A DNA stretch of 64,000 nt, taken from contig NZ_FQUT01000005.1 of assembly GCF_900129245.1 (NCBI RefSeq), positions 1-64,000 on the forward strand. Reading direction: 5' to 3'. The notes below the pieces were generated by a model that ran no database searches, was not told where the DNA came from, and saw nothing but the letters and a program-made list of their open reading frames with translations. Below, one piece after another: positions 59,720 to 64,000 of this stretch. This stretch comes from Chryseobacterium arachidis (GTDB lineage: Bacteria; Bacteroidota; Bacteroidia; Flavobacteriales; Weeksellaceae). Made by a program: the position numbers and the translations under genes. Numbering within the stretch: position 1 is the stretch's first letter; every line of letters starts with the position of its first letter.

Positions 59720-59789
59720 GAATAAAGGAGAAGGTTTTAGCCAAAATCTACAGAATCCACAATTAACCATTAGGTTTAAAATTAACCTT

Positions 59790-60677
59790 TCATTTTATCA
59801 ATTTTAAATCTTCTTCTGCTCTCGTAACTTCAGAATTCAAATGATGTTTTTCAAAGAAATTTTTTAATTCATTCAATCGCTTTTTATTATCATAATGCAG
59901 GCTTGAATTTAATTTTTGCTGACAAAGCGAACAAGCCCTTGCAAAATGATAATCTGTTTCAGAAAGATGATTGCTGCCGTTCATCACGCAATTTGCATTC
60001 AGGCAATGACTAATTCCGAACATGTGTCCAATCTCATGAGAGCCAACTTTCAAAAGTCTTTCTAAACTCCGGTTAAAATTAGCTTTTGTTACATTTCCAT
60101 TGGAAAATCTGTACATCGAAGTGACACCAACACCGATTTTATATGATGCTAATCCGAAAATATAATTCCAGTCAGATCTTGGAAAAAGGTCTTTTTCTGT
60201 AATTCCCATTAAAACAAGGGCGTCTTTAGGTTTTCTTTTAATCAGAATACTGTCTAAAACGTAGCCTGCCAGAATTTGTTCATTTTCGTCCTTTATTCTT
60301 CTAATATCTTTCGGAAAAATAGTATTTGGTAAAGCCGGAAGAATTTTTGTTTCCAGTTGAAAGTAAATTTTGAAATAATTTCCAGCCAATTCAACCTGTT
60401 TTTTTTGTAAGATATTAAACTCTCCGATAGGTTGTAGATAAATTGTATTTTTTCCAATCTCAGGATGTATCTTTTTTGATTTTTGAAAGCCTTCGAAAGT
60501 CTGAAACTTTTCGTTTCTGTTATATCTCCACTCATGTGGCTCAGGATCGGAAAGTTTAACATCATTTGATGCAATTGCTTCAAAATAATTTTTTTCCTTT
60601 TTCTGACAGGAAAAAAGAAATATAAAGGCTAAGAAATAAAAGATTTTTGAAATGAAGTTAAATCTTCCCCGGATCAT
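59790..60677 (-). CDS. Archaemetzincin-like zinc metallopeptidase, lipoprotein
   Basis: A 295-residue protein. The ATG at 60677 is chosen because it opens a lipoprotein signal with lipobox L-F-S-C24; the longer frame would add an unsupported N-terminus. The metzincin zinc motif is H214-E-I-G-H218-M-F-G-I-S-H224, followed by C225, C230, M232 and a late C-x2-C. This fits the archaemetzincin consensus HExxHxxGxxHCx4CxM...CxxC. Most archaemetzincins are cytosolic, so a lipid-anchored form is noteworthy. The gene overlaps the end of the sixA-like gene upstream by 20 bases. Confidence 0.88.
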   Translation of the reverse strand: MIRGRFNFISKIFYFLAFIFLFSCQKKEKNYFEAIASNDVKLSDPEPHEWRYNRNEKFQTFEGFQKSKKIHPEIGKNTIYLQPIGEFNILQKKQVELAGNYFKIYFQLETKILPALPNTIFPKDIRRIKDENEQILAGYVLDSILIKRKPKDALVLMGITEKDLFPRSDWNYIFGLASYKIGVGVTSMYRFSNGNVTKANFNRSLERLLKVGSHEIGHMFGISHCLNANCVMNGSNHLSETDYHFARACSLCQQKLNSSLHYDNKKRLNELKNFFEKHHLNSEVTRAEEDLKLIK

Positions 60678-61134
60678 AAAAGAAAAGCAGTTTCTTTTTT
60701 GCTCCTTCAAATTCCGACCAGGAATTACAGTCGATTTCAAAACCGGCAACACCACAGGTGGGAAAGTGGAAAATATCTTCGGAAATAGAATTCGCAAAAT
60801 TGGAAATACCGTTGTTATGGGAAAAGAAAGCGACCGAACTTACATTGTCGTCAAGATCGTAAATTACCGATTCAAAATTACTTTCCGAGGGGTTATAAAG
60901 CTTCTCATTCGTTGTAATCGTAAGATGATAGGCCTGATTGAAAATTTTACAGGTATTCAGGGCACGAACCGCAGGGCTCGATACAAAATAATCTATCGCA
61001 ACATTATTATTTTTCATAAATCGTGACATGTGCATGGCTTCCGCTAAACCTTTGTCTGCCAATGGTCTGTCGAAGTCCTCCGTTTCTTCCGGCCAGTCAC
61101 TTTTTGCATGTCTTACGAGGATGAGTTTCTTCAT
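60658..61134 (-). CDS. SixA-like histidine phosphatase family protein
   Basis: A 158-residue phosphoglycerate-mutase-fold phosphatase. The catalytic R-H motif is L-V-R8-H9-A-K-S in the first strand, with VSSPAVRALNTC and the late FFSHNNGIS supplying the second Arg and His. The small size matches SixA, which dephosphorylates histidine phosphotransfer proteins; other small-molecule or protein substrates are possible. The archaemetzincin gene overlaps its end by 20 bases, so both are one operon. Confidence 0.9.
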   Translation of the reverse strand: MKKLILVRHAKSDWPEETEDFDRPLADKGLAEAMHMSRFMKNNNVAIDYFVSSPAVRALNTCKIFNQAYHLTITTNEKLYNPSESNFESVIYDLDDNVSSVAFFSHNNGISNFANSISEDIFHFPTCGVAGFEIDCNSWSEFEGAKKKLLFFYDPGKI

Positions 61135-61208
61135 ATTATAGCTTTTGGAAGATTAAAATTATAAAAAAAATAACGGAATAAAACATGATTTATAAAAAAA
61201 ACTGTGGA

Positions 61209-61240
61209 TTGAATAAAATCATTAAAATTTACTAAATTTG
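61209..61240 (+). promoter_or_regulatory. Promoter of ruvX-def, possibly leaderless
   Basis: TTG at 61209-61211, 21 bases, then TAAATTTG at 61233-61240. The ruvX ATG begins only 8 bases after the -7 box, so the transcript would start at or within a base or two of the start codon. Confidence 0.6.
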
Positions 61241-61247
61241 CAAACTT

Positions 61248-61664
61248 ATGGGACAGGTACTTGCAATAGACTATGGAAAGGCACGTTGTGGCATCGCAGC
61301 CACCGATGATATGCAGATTATTGCAAGCGGTCTGGATACCGTTCAGACTCCGGTTTTGGTAGAATTTCTGAAAAAATATTTTACTGAAAATAAGGTAGAC
61401 GAAGTGGTAATAGGGCTTCCCGTAGATTTGAAAGGAAATATCTCTGAGGTTGAAACAGATATTTTAAAGTTTATAGAAATTTTTGAGAAAGAATTTCCGA
61501 CTGTTAAAGTGAATCGTTTTGATGAAAGATTTACTTCCAAAATGGCTTCGTTTTTTATTTCCCAAAGCGGGAAAAGCAAAAAACAGAGACAGGAAAAAGG
61601 ATTGATAGATAAAGTAAGTGCAACGATAATATTGCAGAATTTTTTAGAACAAAGAACAAGATGA
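61248..61664 (+). CDS. ruvX: Putative Holliday junction resolvase RuvX (YqgF)
   Basis: A 138-residue RNase H-fold nuclease of the YqgF family. It has the first catalytic Asp in LAIDYGKARCGIA, VIGLPVDLKGNISEVE in the middle, and RFDERFTSKMA and the late KGLIDKVSATIIL with the final acidic residue. Family members process the 5' end of 16S rRNA, and Holliday-junction cleavage has also been proposed. The last codon overlaps the def ATG by 4 bases (ATGA), so ruvX and def are translated together. Confidence 0.93.
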   Translation: MGQVLAIDYGKARCGIAATDDMQIIASGLDTVQTPVLVEFLKKYFTENKVDEVVIGLPVDLKGNISEVETDILKFIEIFEKEFPTVKVNRFDERFTSKMASFFISQSGKSKKQRQEKGLIDKVSATIILQNFLEQRTR

Positions 61665-62233
61665 TTTTACCGATAAGAGCCTTTGGGGATCCTGTTTTGA
61701 GAAAAGTAGGTAAGGATATAGACAAAGATTATCCCGAATTACAGGAATTGATTGAGAACATGTTCGAAACAATGAATAGCGCAAACGGAATCGGGTTGGC
61801 AGCACCGCAGATTGGTCTGGATATCCGCCTGTTTGTGATAGATGTATCTCCTCTTGCTGAAGATGAAGATTATGAGGATATTAAGGATGAATTGGCAGAA
61901 TTTAGAAAAGTTTTCATTAACGCTAAAATTCTGGAAGAATCCGGAGAAGAATGGAAGTTCAACGAAGGATGTCTTTCTATTCCTGATGTAAGAGAAGATG
62001 TGAAGAGAAAGGGAACAATTCTGATTGAATATTACGACGAAAATTTTGTAAAACATACAGAAACTTTTTCCGATATTAGAGCCCGCGTAATTCAGCATGA
62101 ATATGATCATATTGAAGGCGTTTTGTTTACCGACCATTTAAGCGCTCTGAAGAAGAAGCTGGTTAAAGGAAAACTGACAAAAATTACACAGGGAGATGTA
62201 AGTATTGGGTACAAGATGAGATTTCCAAAATAG
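61661..62233 (+). CDS. def: Peptide deformylase
   Basis: A 190-residue type 1 deformylase. All three signature motifs are intact: G43-IGLAAPQ50, E102-G-C104-L-S-I-P and Q145-H146-E147-Y-D-H150, giving Cys and two His as metal ligands and the catalytic Glu. It removes the formyl group from nascent proteins. Between the first two motifs there is an acidic insertion (AEDEDYEDIKDE), frequent in Bacteroidota. Translated together with ruvX; the DUF5606 gene follows 80 bases later. Confidence 0.96.
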   Translation: MILPIRAFGDPVLRKVGKDIDKDYPELQELIENMFETMNSANGIGLAAPQIGLDIRLFVIDVSPLAEDEDYEDIKDELAEFRKVFINAKILEESGEEWKFNEGCLSIPDVREDVKRKGTILIEYYDENFVKHTETFSDIRARVIQHEYDHIEGVLFTDHLSALKKKLVKGKLTKITQGDVSIGYKMRFPK

Positions 62234-62313
62234 TTAAAAGAAGGATTAAAAAATAAAAATATTAAAGCGCAAAAAGCTCACCGCTGCTTGCAGAATTTAC
62301 AAAAAATAAAATT

Positions 62314-62877
62314 ATGCTGTTAGAAAAAATAATTTCAATTTCCGGAAAACCGGGGCTTTTCAAATTAGTTTCTCAATTAAGAAACGGATTCATTATTGAA
62401 GATGTTACAACCAAGAAAAAAGTAAGCATTGGTAATTCCAGCCAGGTTAGCTTATTGGATAATATTGCGATGTTTACGTTTGATAAAGAAGTTCCATTGT
62501 TCGAAGTTTTTGAAAATATTGCTAAGAACAACGATTACAAAGAAGCTATTCCTCATAAATCAAGCGATGCTGAGTTGAAAGAATTTATGACAGCTTCTCT
62601 TCCAAATTACGATACAGAAAGAGTATATGCTTCTGATATCAAGAAACTGGCACAATGGTATAATATTCTTCAGAAAGCAGGATATATCACTCCCGATAGC
62701 TTTGTAAAAGCTGAGCCTGAAACTATAGAAGGCGAACCGGCTGAAGTAGTGGCAGAAGAAAAACCGGCTCCAAAGAAAGCGGCTGCTCCAAAAGCGGAAA
62801 AACCTGCAACCCCTAAAGTAAAAGCGACTTCAGCTCCGAAATCGGCTCCAAAAACAACACAATCTAAAAAAGGATAA
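62314..62877 (+). CDS. DUF5606 domain-containing protein
   Basis: A 187-residue protein. Residues 1-130 are the Bacteroidota-specific DUF5606 region (LLEKIISISGKPGLFKLVSQ, RNGFIIEDV, VYASDIKKLAQWYNIL). The last ~55 residues are a low-complexity Ala/Pro/Lys tail. The start SGKPGLFKL and small beta-rich region suggest a compact RNA- or ribosome-associated fold, but no function is established. It follows ruvX-def on the same strand, a neighbourhood it commonly keeps in relatives. A terminator follows. Confidence 0.85.
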   Translation: MLLEKIISISGKPGLFKLVSQLRNGFIIEDVTTKKKVSIGNSSQVSLLDNIAMFTFDKEVPLFEVFENIAKNNDYKEAIPHKSSDAELKEFMTASLPNYDTERVYASDIKKLAQWYNILQKAGYITPDSFVKAEPETIEGEPAEVVAEEKPAPKKAAAPKAEKPATPKVKATSAPKSAPKTTQSKKG

Positions 62878-62901
62878 TTCATTCCTTTGAATGTAAATAC
62901 C

Positions 62902-62930
62902 AAACCTTGTCAGAAATGACGAGGTTTTTT
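62902..62930 (+). terminator. Terminator of the ruvX-def-DUF5606 unit
   Basis: AAACCTTGTCA pairs with TGACGAGGTTT (one G-T pair) around GAAA, followed by T residues. Confidence 0.8.
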
Positions 62931-63104
62931 GTTTTTCATGATTAAAATGATCTGGGAAATAGAGCATTAGAAAAATTAAAATTTAGTCTATTAAGAAATT
63001 CCCACTGTTCGAAGCGCAAGACAAAAGTTAAATCAAATGTTGAATTTGCACAAGTTTTGGAAATTTTAGGACTGAATTTTAATTTTTAGCATTCAGACTT
63101 CCGG

Positions 63105-63164
63105 TCTTGAAATAACATTCGCCGACTTTTACGGAGGCAATTTTTCGTTCTTTGTTTCAAGACA
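63105..63164. repeat. Inverted repeat before mazG
   Basis: GTCTTGAAA (63105-63113) and TTTCAAGAC (63156-63164) are exact reverse complements 42 bases apart. They lie in a 340-base gap that otherwise shows only the preceding terminator and the mazG promoter box. Confidence 0.45.
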
Positions 63165-63219
63165 AAAGAACATTCAAAAAGATTTACCTTAAATTTGTAT
63201 CACTTTGAATTCTCAAACT

Positions 63220-63999
63220 ATGAATACCAAACAGGAAAAACTGGAAGCTTTCGGAAGATTATTAGACATCATGGATGATTTGCGGGAAAAATGTCCGTGG
63301 GATCAGAAGCAGACCTTGGAATCGCTTCGTCATTTGACACTGGAAGAGACCTACGAACTTTCGGATGCCATCTTGCAGAACGATTTGCAGGAAATTAAGA
63401 AAGAATTGGGTGATGTTTTACTGCATTTGGTTTTTTATGCGAAAATTGGTTCAGAAAAAGAAAGCTTTGATATTGCGGATGTCATTAATTCTTTAAATGA
63501 GAAATTAATTTTCCGCCATCCTCATATTTACGGAGATACAACCGTGAAAGATGAAGAAGAAGTAAAGCAGAATTGGGAAAAATTAAAATTAAAAGAAGGA
63601 AATAAATCCATTTTGGGCGGAGTTCCGAAAAGCTTACCGAGTTTGGTAAAAGCCTACAGAATTCAGGATAAAGTAAAGGGAATCGGGTTTGAATTTCACG
63701 ATGCGGAAGATGCCTGGAAAAAAGTGGATGAGGAAATTAAGGAGTTTCATGCAGAAACAGATTTAGATAAAAAAGAGCAGGAATTGGGCGATGTATTTTT
63801 CTCATTAATCAATTATGCAAGAATCTCTGGAATTAATCCGGATTCAGCTTTGGAAAGAACCAATTTAAAATTCATTTCAAGATTTCAGAAAATGGAACAG
63901 CTTGCGACTGAAGCAGATTTAAAATTAGGTGAAATGACTTTGGAAGAAATGGATATCTTGTGGGAAAAAGCTAAGAAAGTTTTAAATGAAAATAAATAA
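63220..63999 (+). CDS. mazG: Nucleoside triphosphate pyrophosphohydrolase MazG
   Basis: A 259-residue MazG. The ATG at 63220 is chosen over an in-frame TTG 15 bases upstream because TAAATTTG (63190-63197) places the transcription start about there. Two MazG folds are present: the first contains CPWDQKQT, HLTLEETYELSDAI and KKELGDVLLHLVFYAKI; the second contains KVDEEIKEFHAE and KEQELGDVFFSLINYARI. The paired E-x-x-E and E-x-x-D clusters bind magnesium. It hydrolyses NTPs, including aberrant ones, to NMP and pyrophosphate. The gene is complete, ending one base before the window edge. Confidence 0.95.
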   Translation: MNTKQEKLEAFGRLLDIMDDLREKCPWDQKQTLESLRHLTLEETYELSDAILQNDLQEIKKELGDVLLHLVFYAKIGSEKESFDIADVINSLNEKLIFRHPHIYGDTTVKDEEEVKQNWEKLKLKEGNKSILGGVPKSLPSLVKAYRIQDKVKGIGFEFHDAEDAWKKVDEEIKEFHAETDLDKKEQELGDVFFSLINYARISGINPDSALERTNLKFISRFQKMEQLATEADLKLGEMTLEEMDILWEKAKKVLNENK

Positions 64000-64000
64000 T

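Noticed and set aside
60677-60797. 40-residue N-terminal extension of the archaemetzincin
   Set aside because: It lies entirely inside the sixA-like gene, and the later ATG opens a proper lipoprotein signal.

Overview
The window looks like a chromosomal segment of a Chryseobacterium-like bacterium (Bacteroidota, Flavobacteriia, Weeksellaceae). The evidence is low G+C; Bacteroidota promoters (TTG, 20-22 bases, TAnnTTTG) with no clear Shine-Dalgarno sites; type IX secretion proteins (PorV2-like, PorP/SprF, a T9SS sorting tail); and families largely confined to Bacteroidota (GLPGLI, DUF5606, DUF3822, head-GIN lipoprotein). No transposase, integrase, phage gene, tRNA or CRISPR array was seen. Genus-level placement is inferred from protein family composition only.

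Layout: 1-120 is the 3' end of a 5S rRNA with its terminator. 0.4-5 kb: VWA protein plus MoxR-type ATPase, then an acyl-CoA carboxylase beta subunit. 5.7-11.4 kb: EamA transporter, PorV2-like protein, an unknown secreted protein and a large ELWxxDGT-repeat T9SS cargo. 11.6-25.7 kb: uvrC, hutH, GNAT, subtilisin-like lipoprotein, cystatin-like protein, DOPA dioxygenase, YceI, an S9 peptidase and an LLM oxidoreductase. 25.8-30.4 kb: sbcC, sbcD and an unannotated 53-residue ORF, all on the minus strand. 30.4-31.2 kb: repeat-filled and gene-free. 31.2-32.3 kb: VF530 and a SlyD-like isomerase.

33.1-36.1 kb is the most interesting region. It is a very A+T-rich island holding a grasp-with-spasm RiPP (graspetide-type) system: a 66-residue precursor with a GG leader, an internal terminator-like hairpin, an ATP-grasp ligase, an unrecognised 58-residue ORF coupled by an ATGA overlap, and a SPASM-only maturase. 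A divergent XRE regulator overlaps a GLPGLI secreted-protein gene. No exporter or protease lies next to it.

36-64 kb is mostly housekeeping: M3 peptidase, head-GIN lipoprotein, KefB-type antiporter with its KefG-type partner, lemA-TPM-TPM, folA, a lipoprotein with an in-frame TAG, a TRIC channel, coaD, ddl, a PASTA protein, a pseudouridine synthase, PorP, hemW, murI, a nitroreductase/HxlR pair, rsmD-DUF3822-Smr-phosphoesterase, a serine hydrolase, archaemetzincin, sixA, ruvX-def, DUF5606 and mazG.

Intergenic regions carry several families of dispersed palindromic elements. One family has three copies here; their ends are conserved, but the hairpin arms differ while still pairing.
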